Source: Variovorax sp. SG517
GTDB lineage: Bacteria; Pseudomonadota; Gammaproteobacteria; Burkholderiales; Burkholderiaceae_C
DNA: 64,000 bases
NCBI RefSeq assembly: GCF_013376045.1
Contig: NZ_JABMJG010000004.1
Span: 62,001-126,000, forward strand
Direction: 5' to 3'
Both the position numbers and the translations under genes were made by a program. Positions 1-7,976 of the stretch are shown piece by piece; the first letter of the stretch is position 1; every line of letters begins with the position of its first letter. The notes below the pieces were generated by a model, which saw only the letters and a list, made by a program, of their open reading frames with translations, was not told where the DNA came from and did no database searches.

Positions 1-88
1 TGCGGTCCGCGGCCGCCAGCGGCCTGTGAAATGGCGCGCAGGCGCCGAGCAGCAGCAACGCCGTCAGCGCCAGCCAGAAACGCAGCAT
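1..88 (-). CDS. Lipoprotein, N-terminal fragment (runs off left edge)
   Basis: A minus-strand reading frame opens with ATG at 88 and is still open at the window edge, giving 29 residues. It begins with a short basic start, a leucine-rich hydrophobic stretch and a lipobox (LLGAC), so the mature protein should start at a lipid-modified cysteine and sit in the outer or inner membrane. A GGGGAGAG ribosome-binding site lies just upstream. Nothing of the mature domain is visible, so the function is unknown. Confidence 0.6.
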   Translation of the reverse strand, partial: MLRFWLALTALLLLGACAPFHRPLAAADR

Positions 89-187
89 CCTAGGCTCTCC
101 CCCCTTGTGAAATGCCATTGGCTCATTCATCCCTCTGTCGATGGGTGCGGCGATTTTGCCGCTGCCGGGAGCGTGGTCCGCCCCGGG

Positions 188-568
188 TTATCGAGGGCCC
201 ATGGTGCCGGTCGTCTTCAGGCGGCTGTCGAGAATCCAGCCCATAGTGTCCTCGCCCGTTTTCGGGTGGATGAACAGCACCTGAACCCACTCCTTGTATG
301 GCGTGTAGACGGTGACGCGGTCCTTGGGAATCAGGAAGCGGCCGCTGTCGCAGGCGGCGTCGGGCGCCGTGTACAGGCGGGCCCGGCCGGTGCCGACGAC
401 GACAGCGCCGTAGCGCGGAACGAAGCCAGGGCTCGCATTCGCAACCGCATGAAGCTCCTCGCACTTGCGGCTGTCGGCGGGTGCCGCCGCCACGGCCTGG
501 ACCGCCAGCGCGGCAAGGCTCGCCACGCACCAGGATGAAATTGCTCTGGACATCGGCGGATTGTCCAT
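188..568 (-). CDS. Exported SH3-like hypothetical protein
   Basis: This encodes a small secreted protein of 126 residues, or 121 if the second Met (position 553) is used, which gives the better signal peptide. The signal peptide ends near AVAAA, and the mature part has two cysteines that could form a disulfide. The pattern of short beta strands (RYGAVVVGTGRARLYTAPD, then DRVTVYTPYKEWVQVLF and a GWILDSRL ending) resembles a bacterial SH3 domain, which often binds cell-wall or periplasmic ligands. This is a fold guess from the sequence pattern. It lies divergent from the ABC transporter genes. Confidence 0.6.
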   Translation of the reverse strand: MDNPPMSRAISSWCVASLAALAVQAVAAAPADSRKCEELHAVANASPGFVPRYGAVVVGTGRARLYTAPDAACDSGRFLIPKDRVTVYTPYKEWVQVLFIHPKTGEDTMGWILDSRLKTTGTMGPR

Positions 569-617
569 CGATTGAAGCGATGGGACGCCCGCCGCGCGGC
601 TGCGTCAGAATGGCCGC

Positions 618-1565
618 GTGCCGCCTACACATTCCTCCACACCGCCTCCCCTCTTCCACGCAAGCCACCTGCACAAGCGCTATGGAGACGCGACGGTCGT
701 GGACGACCTCTCGTTCGAGATCGCACCCGGCGAATGCCTGGGCGTGATCGGCCCGAACGGCGCGGGCAAGACCACCACCATCCGCATGTGCCTGGGCCTC
801 ACCGCCCCCGACGGCGGCGAGATCTCCGCGCTCGGGCTGCAGATGCCGCGCGATGCGCTGGCGATCAAGGCGCAGCTCGGCGTGGTGTCGCAGTTCGACA
901 CGCTCGACCCCGACTTCAGCTGCGCCGAGAACCTCGTGGTGTACGGCCGCTACTTCGGCTTCGGCAAGGCGCAGGTTCGCGCGCGCGTACCGCAGCTTCT
1001 GGAATTCGCGGCGCTGTCGCACAAGGCAGATGCGAAGCCGGGCGAGCTCTCGGGCGGCATGCGGCGGCGGCTGTCGCTGGCGCGCGCATTGGTCAACGAC
1101 CCGAAGCTGCTGCTGCTCGACGAGCCGACCACCGGCCTCGACCCGCAGGCGCGGCACCTGATGTGGGAACGGCTGCAGGTGCTGCTGCAGCAGGGCAAGT
1201 CGATCCTGCTGACCACGCACTTCATGGACGAGGCCGAGCGCCTTTGCTCGCGCCTGCTGGTGCTGGACCACGGCCGCAAGATCGCCGAGGGCCGCCCGCG
1301 CGACCTCATCGCCGAGCACCTGGAGCCCGACGTGGTCGAGGTGTACGGCAACGGCGCGCTGTCGCTGGCCGAGTCGGCCGAGCTGAAGGCGATGGCGGCG
1401 CGCGTGGAGGTCAGCGGCGAGACGGTGTTCTTCTACACGCAGGACGCGCGGCGGCTTCTCGACGCGCTGACCCGCCACGGTGGACTGCGCACCTTCCATC
1501 GGCCCGCGAATCTCGAAGACCTTTTTCTGAAACTCACGGGTCGCCAGATCCGCGAGGACGGCTGA
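618..1565 (+). CDS. ABC transporter ATP-binding protein, NodI/DrrA type
   Basis: The ATPase subunit of an ABC-2 type exporter, 315 residues. Walker A is GPNGAGKTT (about residues 45-53), the signature is [15 protein letters not shown] and Walker B is [12 protein letters not shown], followed by a switch histidine in [13 protein letters not shown]. The C-terminal extension of about 80 residues is typical of the DrrA/NodI group. The start is a GTG at 618; no strong ribosome-binding site is visible. It ends 3 nt before the permease gene, so the two form an exporter. In rhizobia NodI works with NodJ in lipo-oligosaccharide export; in non-symbionts the substrate is unknown. Confidence 0.9.
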   Translation: MPPTHSSTPPPLFHASHLHKRYGDATVVDDLSFEIAPGECLGVIGPNGAGKTTTIRMCLGLTAPDGGEISALGLQMPRDALAIKAQLGVVSQFDTLDPDFSCAENLVVYGRYFGFGKAQVRARVPQLLEFAALSHKADAKPGELSGGMRRRLSLARALVNDPKLLLLDEPTTGLDPQARHLMWERLQVLLQQGKSILLTTHFMDEAERLCSRLLVLDHGRKIAEGRPRDLIAEHLEPDVVEVYGNGALSLAESAELKAMAARVEVSGETVFFYTQDARRLLDALTRHGGLRTFHRPANLEDLFLKLTGRQIREDG

Positions 1566-1568
1566 ACA

Positions 1569-2399
1569 ATGAACACGACGACAGCAACAACAAGCGCTCC
1601 CTCTTCGCCCTCACCATGGCGCCCGCCTGAGCTCTCGCTGCGCTGGTGGCCCGTGTTCCTGCGCAACCTGCTGGTGTGGCGCAAGCTCGCCATTCCGAGC
1701 CTGATCGGCAACATCGCCGAGCCGCTGATCTGGCTCGTGGCCTTCGGCTACGGCATGGGCGCGCTGGTCGGGCAGGTGTCGGTCGACGGCACGAAGGTGC
1801 CGTACATCCTGTTCCTGGCCAGCGGCTCGATCTGCATGAGCGCGATGAACGCGGCGAGCTTCGAGGCGCTGTACTCGGCCTTCTCGCGCATGCACGTGCA
1901 GAAGACCTGGGACGGCATCATGAACGCGCCCGTCGGTCTCGACGACATCGTGCTGGCGGAGATGCTGTGGGCGGCATTCAAGTCGATCTTCACGGTGACG
2001 GCGATCCTGTTCGTGATGCTCGGGCTGGGCATCAGCCACAGCCCGAAGCTCGTGGTCGCGTGGATGGTGCTGATAGGCGCGGGCATCACCTTCTCGTCGA
2101 TCGCGCTGATCTTCAACGCGCTGGCCAAGGGCTACGACTTCTTCACTTATTACTTCACGCTGTTCATGACGCCGATGATGTTTCTGAGCGGCGTGTTCTT
2201 TCCGCTGGAGCAACTGCCCTCCGCCGTGCAGGCCGTGGCCGCGTGGCTGCCGCTGACGAACGCTGTGGCGCTGGTGCGGCCGCTCTTCATGGACCAGTGG
2301 CCGGCCGGCTGGTGGGTGCACGCCGTGGTGCTGGCGGTGTATGCGGTGGCGGCGTTCTGGATCGCGCTGTCGCTGACGCGGAAGCGGTTCAGGGCATAG
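1569..2399 (+). CDS. ABC-2 type permease, NodJ family
   Basis: The membrane partner of the preceding ATPase, 276 residues with about six hydrophobic segments. The family-typical stretch FMTPMMFLSGVFFPLEQLP sits in the second half, as in NodJ and other ABC-2 permeases. It starts 3 nt after the ATPase stop, so the pair is translated together. Together they should form an inner-membrane exporter of a lipid, glycolipid or drug-like substrate. Its 3' end overlaps the convergent MerR-type gene by 11 nt, leaving no room for a terminator between them. Confidence 0.88.
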   Translation: MNTTTATTSAPSSPSPWRPPELSLRWWPVFLRNLLVWRKLAIPSLIGNIAEPLIWLVAFGYGMGALVGQVSVDGTKVPYILFLASGSICMSAMNAASFEALYSAFSRMHVQKTWDGIMNAPVGLDDIVLAEMLWAAFKSIFTVTAILFVMLGLGISHSPKLVVAWMVLIGAGITFSSIALIFNALAKGYDFFTYYFTLFMTPMMFLSGVFFPLEQLPSAVQAVAAWLPLTNAVALVRPLFMDQWPAGWWVHAVVLAVYAVAAFWIALSLTRKRFRA

Positions 2400-3444
2400 C
2401 GGGCTCGAGACCGCCGGGCGGCCGCCACGCGATGACTCCCGCCGTTCGGGCGCGGACCTCGGGCGAAGCCAGGCAGGTAACAACGGACTCGTAGCCTGGC
2501 GCACCGGGATGCGGCGCTACCTGCATCGGCGGGCTGTGGTTGGCCGGGCAGAGGATGATGGTTTCGTCAGGGCCCACGGCGGACAGGTCGAGGATCGCGC
2601 AGGAGCGGGTGAGCATGAAGACGGGCCGCGCGGCCGAGCCTCTTCTGCGCAGCCATGCGATCAGTGCCTCCTGTGTCGGCCGGTCGAGGCCTTGCTCGAT
2701 CATGTCGACGATCAGGATGGCGGAGCCTTCGGCTTCGAGCGCGGCGAGCAGCACCAGCAGGGCGTCCGATGGCGTGGCGCCGTCTTCGATGAGCCAGGCC
2801 ATCGCCCCGTCTACTTTCGGCTTCAACCAGCGGTCGGCGCGCAGCCTTGTTTTCGCTTCGGCCATTCTGGCTTCCTCGAGCCTCTGCAGCCCCAGAAAGA
2901 CAGCGTCGGGCAACGCCTGCGCGAGGCTGTGCGCGAACCGGGTCTTGCCGCTGCCGAGCGGGCCGATGATGTAGTTCAGCGAGCGGATGTCGCGCAGCTC
3001 GAAGAGCTCTGCGCCCCAAGGCCACGGGAGTTCGAATGCGACGCGGACTTCGCGCGCCGGCGCCTGCAGGCTCATCAACTCGTCGATGGTCGGCGCGCGG
3101 CCTTGCATCAGGTCGCTTCGCAGTTCGCGGACCTTCCCGACCGTCTCGGCAAGCTGGCGCAGCTGCGACTCCAGCGCTGCCTGGTGCGCCGCGAGCGTCG
3201 GCTCCAGGCCGCTGGAATTGCCGCCCAGCACGCGTTCCACCTGCGCGAGGCTGAAGCCGAGAGCGCGCAGCGCGACGACCTTCGCGGCACGGTCGAGCTC
3301 CTCGCGGCCGTAGGTACGCCAGCCCGCTTCGGTCCGGCCGGGCGCCACGAGTCCGCGCTGCTCGTAGAGCCGCAAGGCCTTGGCCGAAACGCCGAGCCGC
3401 TTGGCGGCTTCCGACGGGCTGAGAAAGCGGGTGGTGGATGGCAT
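2389..3444 (-). CDS. MerR-type regulator fused to a P-loop NTPase-like domain
   Basis: Residues 8-75 are a clear MerR winged-helix DNA-binding domain (SPSEAAKRLGVSAKALRLYE, then GWRTYGREELDRAAKVVALR), followed by a coiled dimerisation helix to about residue 125. The remaining 225 residues are not a usual MerR effector domain: they contain a Walker A motif GPLGSGKTRF (161-170) and a Walker B-like AILIVDMIE (242-250). A typical MerR protein is 130-150 residues. I infer a regulator whose output depends on nucleotide binding. It is convergent with the NodIJ-type exporter and overlaps it by 11 nt, so it may or may not control it. Confidence 0.8.
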   Translation of the reverse strand: MPSTTRFLSPSEAAKRLGVSAKALRLYEQRGLVAPGRTEAGWRTYGREELDRAAKVVALRALGFSLAQVERVLGGNSSGLEPTLAAHQAALESQLRQLAETVGKVRELRSDLMQGRAPTIDELMSLQAPAREVRVAFELPWPWGAELFELRDIRSLNYIIGPLGSGKTRFAHSLAQALPDAVFLGLQRLEEARMAEAKTRLRADRWLKPKVDGAMAWLIEDGATPSDALLVLLAALEAEGSAILIVDMIEQGLDRPTQEALIAWLRRRGSAARPVFMLTRSCAILDLSAVGPDETIILCPANHSPPMQVAPHPGAPGYESVVTCLASPEVRARTAGVIAWRPPGGLEPAMP

Positions 3445-3610
3445 GAAGAGAACCTTTTTCGACAGTCTTCTCTTTTTAGAACCTGCCCCTGGGGCCGGGT
3501 CAACAGGTGGAACCGAAAGATTTGGCCCATGAGCCTCGCGGGTTCAGAATGCCCCGTTCCCGGCCGACTGTAGCCCTGCTGAAACCGATGCTTGCAAATT
3601 AGATTGCACA

Positions 3611-3621
3611 CAATTTAATTG
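3611..3621. promoter_or_regulatory. OhrR-type operator upstream of ohrR
   Basis: The 11-bp perfect dyad CAATTTAATTG lies 18 nt before the ohrR start. It matches the core of known OhrR boxes (CAATT and AATTG half-sites). A second, looser dyad TGCAA-N6-TTGCA lies at 3593-3608. Autoregulation of ohrR through this site is the usual arrangement and is inferred here. Confidence 0.6.
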
Positions 3622-3639
3622 CTCGCTACAATTCAACCC

Positions 3640-4095
3640 ATGCGCTCCACCCAAGTCTCCGCCGACGAAATGCTCAAGCTGGACAACCAGCTGTGCTTTG
3701 CCGTGTATTCGGCCTCGCTGGCCATGACCCGGCTCTACAAGCCGGTGCTGGAGAAGCTGCAGCTCACCTACCCCCAATACCTCGTGATGCTCGCCCTCTG
3801 GGAGCAGGACGGCCTCATGGTCTCCGAACTCGGCGAGCGCCTCTCGCTCGACTCGGGCACGCTCACGCCGCTGCTCAAGCGCCTGGAGGCCAACGGCTAC
3901 GTGGCCCGCGTGCGCGACGTGGCCGACGAGCGCCGTGTGCACATCACGCTGACCGCCGCGGGCCGCAGGCTCAAGAGCCGCGCATCGAACGTGCCGGCCT
4001 GCCTGATGGCCGCCGCCGAGTGCTCGGTGCCCGAGCTGATCTCGCTCACCCAGCAGATCCAGACGCTGCGCGACCGCATCAAGAAGGCGGCCTGA
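3640..4095 (+). CDS. ohrR: Organic hydroperoxide-sensing MarR-family repressor OhrR
   Basis: A MarR-family repressor of 151 residues that senses organic peroxides by cysteine oxidation. The reactive cysteine is C19 in [13 protein letters not shown], followed by the family stretch [12 protein letters not shown] and a winged helix with [13 protein letters not shown]. Additional cysteines C121 and C128 near the C-terminus suit the two-Cys OhrR class, in which oxidation forms an intersubunit disulfide. I chose the ATG at 3640 because it begins the conserved family N-terminus; an upstream TTG/ATG at 3619 would overlap the operator. The target gene ohr follows 105 nt downstream. Confidence 0.92.
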   Translation: MRSTQVSADEMLKLDNQLCFAVYSASLAMTRLYKPVLEKLQLTYPQYLVMLALWEQDGLMVSELGERLSLDSGTLTPLLKRLEANGYVARVRDVADERRVHITLTAAGRRLKSRASNVPACLMAAAECSVPELISLTQQIQTLRDRIKKAA

Positions 4096-4200
4096 CGCAA
4101 CGCAACATGTTTCTCCCGCTCCGGTCGGCCTCCGCAAGGAAAAAGAACGAAGCCTTTTGACCACCCTCCCTTCAACTTCATCACCACCAAAGGAATCACC

Positions 4201-4626
4201 ATGACCACCAAGCTCGACAAAGTGCTCTACACCGCAGAAGCCCACACGGTCGGCGGCCGTGACGGCGCAGGCAAGTCCAGCGACGGCGCCATCGACGTCA
4301 AGCTGAGCTCGCCCGGTTCCGGCAAGCCCGGTACCAACCCCGAGCAGCTGTTCGCGGTCGGCTATGCCGCCTGCTTCATCGGCGCGATGAAGGCCGTCGG
4401 CCCGAAGATCGGCGTGAAGGTGCCGGAAGACGTCGCCATCGACTCCAGCGTTTCCCTCGGCCCGACGAACGGCGGCGCCGCCTACGGCATCGCCGTGAAG
4501 CTGGCGATCACGCTGCCGGGCCTGGATGCCGACGCCAAGCAGAAGCTGGTCGACACCGCTCACCAGGTCTGCCCCTACTCGAACGCGACCCGCGGCAACA
4601 TCGACGTCGAACTGACGATTGCCTGA
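4201..4626 (+). CDS. ohr: Organic hydroperoxide resistance peroxidase Ohr
   Basis: A thiol-dependent peroxidase of 141 residues, the usual Ohr length, which reduces fatty-acid and other organic hydroperoxides in the cytoplasm using lipoyl groups as reductant. The catalytic pair is C58 (GYAACFIGAM) and C124 (HQVCPYSNATR), and the activating arginine R20 is in VGGRDG. It follows ohrR with its own AAAGGA ribosome-binding site. A terminator lies just downstream, so ohrR and ohr form a closed stress unit. Confidence 0.95.
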   Translation: MTTKLDKVLYTAEAHTVGGRDGAGKSSDGAIDVKLSSPGSGKPGTNPEQLFAVGYAACFIGAMKAVGPKIGVKVPEDVAIDSSVSLGPTNGGAAYGIAVKLAITLPGLDADAKQKLVDTAHQVCPYSNATRGNIDVELTIA

Positions 4627-4650
4627 GCCCACGGCGCACATGAAGAAAGA

Positions 4651-4682
4651 AGCGGTCCGGCCCCAAGCCGGGCCGCTTTTTT
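4651..4682 (+). terminator. Rho-independent terminator after ohr
   Basis: An 11-bp GC-rich stem (arms 4651-4661 and 4667-4677, one G-T pair) with a 5-nt loop is followed directly by a run of six T. It lies 24 nt after the ohr stop codon. Confidence 0.9.
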
Positions 4683-4790
4683 CATGCCCGCCGATGTCTC
4701 ACGGGTGACGCCGGAAGCCGCCGCGCGATGGCGCCTTTCATCAAGCTTGGCTAACGTTGGCGAACCTTACAACCGCCAGGAGCCACGCTC

Positions 4791-5906
4791 ATGAGCACCA
4801 CCAGCCTCCTCATCCGCAAAGACCAGCTTTCCACCACGCGCCTTCACACCGCCACCGACGAAGTGCTCGCCGACGGGCAGGTGCGCGTGCGCATCGACAG
4901 CTTCGCGCTCACTTCCAACAACATCACGTATGCCGCCTTCGGCGACGCGATGAGCTACTGGCAGTTCTTCCCGAGCGGCGAGGAAGGCTGGGGCAGCATC
5001 CCCGTGTGGGGCTTCGCGAGCGTGGTGCAGTCGCTGCACCCGGGCGTGCCGGTGGGCGAGCGGCTGTACGGCTACTGGCCGATAGCCTCGGGTGCGGTGC
5101 TGAGCCCCGGGCGGCTCTCGCCCGAGCGCTTTACCGACGTGGCGCCGCACCGCGCCGAACTGCCCGCCGTCTACAACCAGTATTTCCGCTGCGCGAGCGA
5201 CCCGCTCTACACGGCCGGCACCGAGGACATCCAGGCGCTGCTGCGCCCGCTGTTCATCACCTCGTGGCTGATCGACGACTTCATGGCCGACAACGATTTC
5301 TTCGGCGCCAACACCATGCTGCTGTCGAGCGCATCGAGCAAGACGGCCTATGGCACCGCCTTCCAGCTGCACAAGCGCGAGGGCATCGAGGTGATCGGCC
5401 TGACCTCGCTCGCCAACGTGGCCTTCTGCGAGAGCCTCGGCTGCTACGACCGCGTGGTGACCTACGACGCGCTCGATTCCATCGCGGCCGACACGCCCTG
5501 CGTGTACGTCGACTTCGCGGGCAACGGCGATTTGCGCAGCACCATCCACGAGCGCTTCGCCAACCTGAAGTACAGCAGTTCCATCGGCGGCACGCACGTC
5601 GAGCAGCTCGCGAGCAAGGGTGCAGGCAAGAGCCTCCCGGGTCCGCGCGCCACCCTGTTCTTCGCGCCGGCGCAGATCAAGAAGCGCACCGCCGAATGGG
5701 GCCCGGAGGAATTCGGCCGGCGCATGGTCGCGGCCTGGCACGACTTCATGGGCACCGTCACCGACACGAAGGCGCCCTGGCTTCGCGCCGAGCATCACGA
5801 CGGCGCCGAGGCCGTGCAGGCAGCCTATGCGCAGGTGCTCGCGGGCAAGGGCGATCCGCGCACCGGGCACGTCCTTTCCCTTTCCAGGCAGGCCGTCAGG
5901 TCCTGA
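4791..5906 (+). CDS. DUF2855 family protein (MDR-like)
   Basis: A 371-residue protein resembling the DUF2855 family, whose members look like reduced medium-chain dehydrogenases. The N-terminal third has the GroES-like pattern (DGQVRVRIDSFALTSNNITY, then IPVWGFASVV), and the middle has a Rossmann-like segment (SSASSKTAYGTAFQLHKREG). No zinc-binding cysteine cluster is visible, and no reaction has been established for the family. The start has an AGGAG site 8 nt upstream. It is followed 36 nt later by srkA and may be co-transcribed with it. Confidence 0.75.
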   Translation: MSTTSLLIRKDQLSTTRLHTATDEVLADGQVRVRIDSFALTSNNITYAAFGDAMSYWQFFPSGEEGWGSIPVWGFASVVQSLHPGVPVGERLYGYWPIASGAVLSPGRLSPERFTDVAPHRAELPAVYNQYFRCASDPLYTAGTEDIQALLRPLFITSWLIDDFMADNDFFGANTMLLSSASSKTAYGTAFQLHKREGIEVIGLTSLANVAFCESLGCYDRVVTYDALDSIAADTPCVYVDFAGNGDLRSTIHERFANLKYSSSIGGTHVEQLASKGAGKSLPGPRATLFFAPAQIKKRTAEWGPEEFGRRMVAAWHDFMGTVTDTKAPWLRAEHHDGAEAVQAAYAQVLAGKGDPRTGHVLSLSRQAVRS

Positions 5907-5942
5907 AGCGGGCCGGGGCCCGGCGGCGACGACAATCGCCGC

Positions 5943-6977
5943 ATGACCCAATCTTCCGCGGCGCCCGCGAACACACATCCCTATGAGAGCCTCACGCCAG
6001 ACGTGGTGCTCGACGCGCTCGCGACGCTCGGCCTCTACGGCGACGGCCGGCTCACCGGCCTGAACTCCTACGAGAACCGGGTCTACCAGGTCCACCTGGA
6101 AGACCGCAGCGTGGTGGTGGTCAAGTTCTACCGGCCCGGCCGCTGGAGCGAGGCCGAGATCCTCGAGGAGCACAGCTTCTCGCTGGAGCTGGCCGCCGCC
6201 GAGGTGCCGGCCGTGCCGCCCCTGGCCTTCGACGGCAGCACGCTGCACCACCACGCCGGCTTCGCCTTCAGCGTGAGCCCCTACCGCGGCGGCCGCGCGC
6301 CCGAGCTCGACGACTTCGAGGTGCTCGAATGGGTGGGCCGCTTCCTGGCGCGCATCCACACGGTGGGCGGCGCCAAGCCTTTCGAGGCCCGGCCCGCGCT
6401 CGACCTGCAGAGCTTCGGCATCGCATCGCGCGACTGGCTGCTCGCCAACGACAAGATCCCGCTCGACGTGCAGCGCGACTGGGAGAAGGCCTGCAACGAG
6501 GCGCTGGACATGATCGGCGCCACCGCGCTCGCGGCCAGCCCGCCTTCGGCCGACTTCCAGCCGCGCAAGCTGCGTCTGCACGGCGACGTGCACCCCGGCA
6601 ACATCCTCTGGACGCCCACCGACCGCCCCGGCGGCGGCCCGCACTTCGTCGACCTCGACGATGCGCGCACCGGCTTCGCGGTGCAGGACCTGTGGATGCT
6701 GCTGTCGGGCGACCGCGCGCAGCGCACGGCGCAGCTGTCGGGCCTGCTCGACGGCTACGAGCAGTTCCGCGAATTCGACCGCCGGGAGCTGGCGCTGATC
6801 GAGCCGCTGCGCACGCTGCGCCTGATCCACTACAGCGCCTGGCTGGCGCGGCGCTGGGAAGACCCGATCTTCCCGATCAACTTCCCGTGGTTCGGCTCCA
6901 GCGACTACTGGAAGGGGCAGATCCTCATGCTCGAGGAGCAGTGCGAGCAGATGGCGGAAGAGCCGTTGTACGCATGA
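5943..6977 (+). CDS. srkA: Stress response kinase A (SrkA/RdoA/YihE)
   Basis: A cytoplasmic Ser/Thr kinase of the aminoglycoside-phosphotransferase fold, 344 residues. The conserved N-terminal YENRVYQV stretch, the catalytic loop LHGDVHPGNILW and the metal-binding FVDLDDARTG are all present, with the C-terminal QILMLEEQ motif of this family. In E. coli SrkA phosphorylates proteins during envelope stress and lowers stress-induced death. The reading frame ends 10 nt before a convergent LysR gene. Confidence 0.92.
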   Translation: MTQSSAAPANTHPYESLTPDVVLDALATLGLYGDGRLTGLNSYENRVYQVHLEDRSVVVVKFYRPGRWSEAEILEEHSFSLELAAAEVPAVPPLAFDGSTLHHHAGFAFSVSPYRGGRAPELDDFEVLEWVGRFLARIHTVGGAKPFEARPALDLQSFGIASRDWLLANDKIPLDVQRDWEKACNEALDMIGATALAASPPSADFQPRKLRLHGDVHPGNILWTPTDRPGGGPHFVDLDDARTGFAVQDLWMLLSGDRAQRTAQLSGLLDGYEQFREFDRRELALIEPLRTLRLIHYSAWLARRWEDPIFPINFPWFGSSDYWKGQILMLEEQCEQMAEEPLYA

Positions 6978-6987
6978 TCACGCCTGA

Positions 6988-7890
6988 CTACGCCTGATCT
7001 TCCCGCGCGGCGGCAAGGCTGTCCGCCACGCCCGCCAGCAGCCGCTCGACCAGCACGTTGGCCGGCCCGTTGCGCCAGATGCCGTAGGCCTCCGACTGCG
7101 CCACCGCCCGGTCGAGCGGCCTGAACACCGCGCCGCGCAGGGCCGAATGCCGCATCGCCTGCGGCACCAGCGCCACGCCCAAGCCCTGCGACACCCACGA
7201 GACCACCGCCAGCCAGTGGCGCACCTCGTGCCGCACCTCGGGCAGGAAGCCCGCGTCGGCGCAGATGCTCAGGATGCGCTCGTGGTAATCGGGCGAAACC
7301 TCGCGCGAGAACAGCACGAAGGGCTGCTCGCGCAGGTCGGCCGGCGCCAGCACCCGCTTGCGCGCCAGCGCATGGCCCGCGGGCAGGCAGGCCACGAAGG
7401 GTTCGGACAACAGCAGCCGGTGCTGCAGCTCGGGCGGCACGCGGTGCGTGTGGGCGAAGCCCAGGTCGAGCCGGTCGTTCATCAGCTCGGCGATCTGCAT
7501 GCCCGAATTGAGCTCGCTCAGCGTGATGCGCACCGCCGGATGCTTCGCCTGGAATGCGCGCAGCGCCTGCGGCAGGCCCCGGTACAGCATCGCGCCGACG
7601 AAGCCGATGCGCAGTCGCCCGGCCGAACCCAGCGCCACATCGCGCGCCTCGATGGCGGCCTCCTCGGCCTGCAGGAGCAGCCTGCGCGCCGAAACCCGCA
7701 GCGCCTCGCCCGCGGGCGTGAGCCGCACCTCCTTGCTGTTGCGCTCGAAGAGGCGGGCGCCCACGTTGTCCTCGAGCTGCCGTATCGCCACCGACAGCGG
7801 CGGCTGCGAGATCGACAGCCGCCGCGCCGCGCGCCCGAAGTGCAGCTCCTCGGCGAGCACGCAGAAGTAGCGCAGGTGCCGCAGTTCCAT
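6988..7890 (-). CDS. LysR-family transcriptional regulator
   Basis: A 300-residue LysR regulator with the HTH at residues 15-60 (FGRAARRLSISQPPLSVAIR) and a periplasmic-binding-protein-like effector domain from about 90 (GRLRIGFVGAMLYRGLPQAL). It is transcribed away from the acyl-CoA dehydrogenase/Bug/CaiB genes with an 86-nt gap, the classical arrangement for a LysR activator of a neighbouring catabolic operon. The effector is therefore probably the substrate or an intermediate of that pathway, which cannot be named from sequence. Confidence 0.92.
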   Translation of the reverse strand: MELRHLRYFCVLAEELHFGRAARRLSISQPPLSVAIRQLEDNVGARLFERNSKEVRLTPAGEALRVSARRLLLQAEEAAIEARDVALGSAGRLRIGFVGAMLYRGLPQALRAFQAKHPAVRITLSELNSGMQIAELMNDRLDLGFAHTHRVPPELQHRLLLSEPFVACLPAGHALARKRVLAPADLREQPFVLFSREVSPDYHERILSICADAGFLPEVRHEVRHWLAVVSWVSQGLGVALVPQAMRHSALRGAVFRPLDRAVAQSEAYGIWRNGPANVLVERLLAGVADSLAAAREDQA

Positions 7891-7976
7891 GAATAGTCAG
7901 ATCGAATCGAACAAGACCAAATCGATATTAGACACGGATCGTCGCGGCTTCAACAATGCGCCAAACCAAGGAACCC

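Noticed and set aside
4767..6830. A 687-codon minus-strand frame opposite DUF2855 and srkA
   Set aside because: It has no family motifs and the composition of an antisense shadow; the plus-strand genes have clear motifs and ribosome-binding sites.
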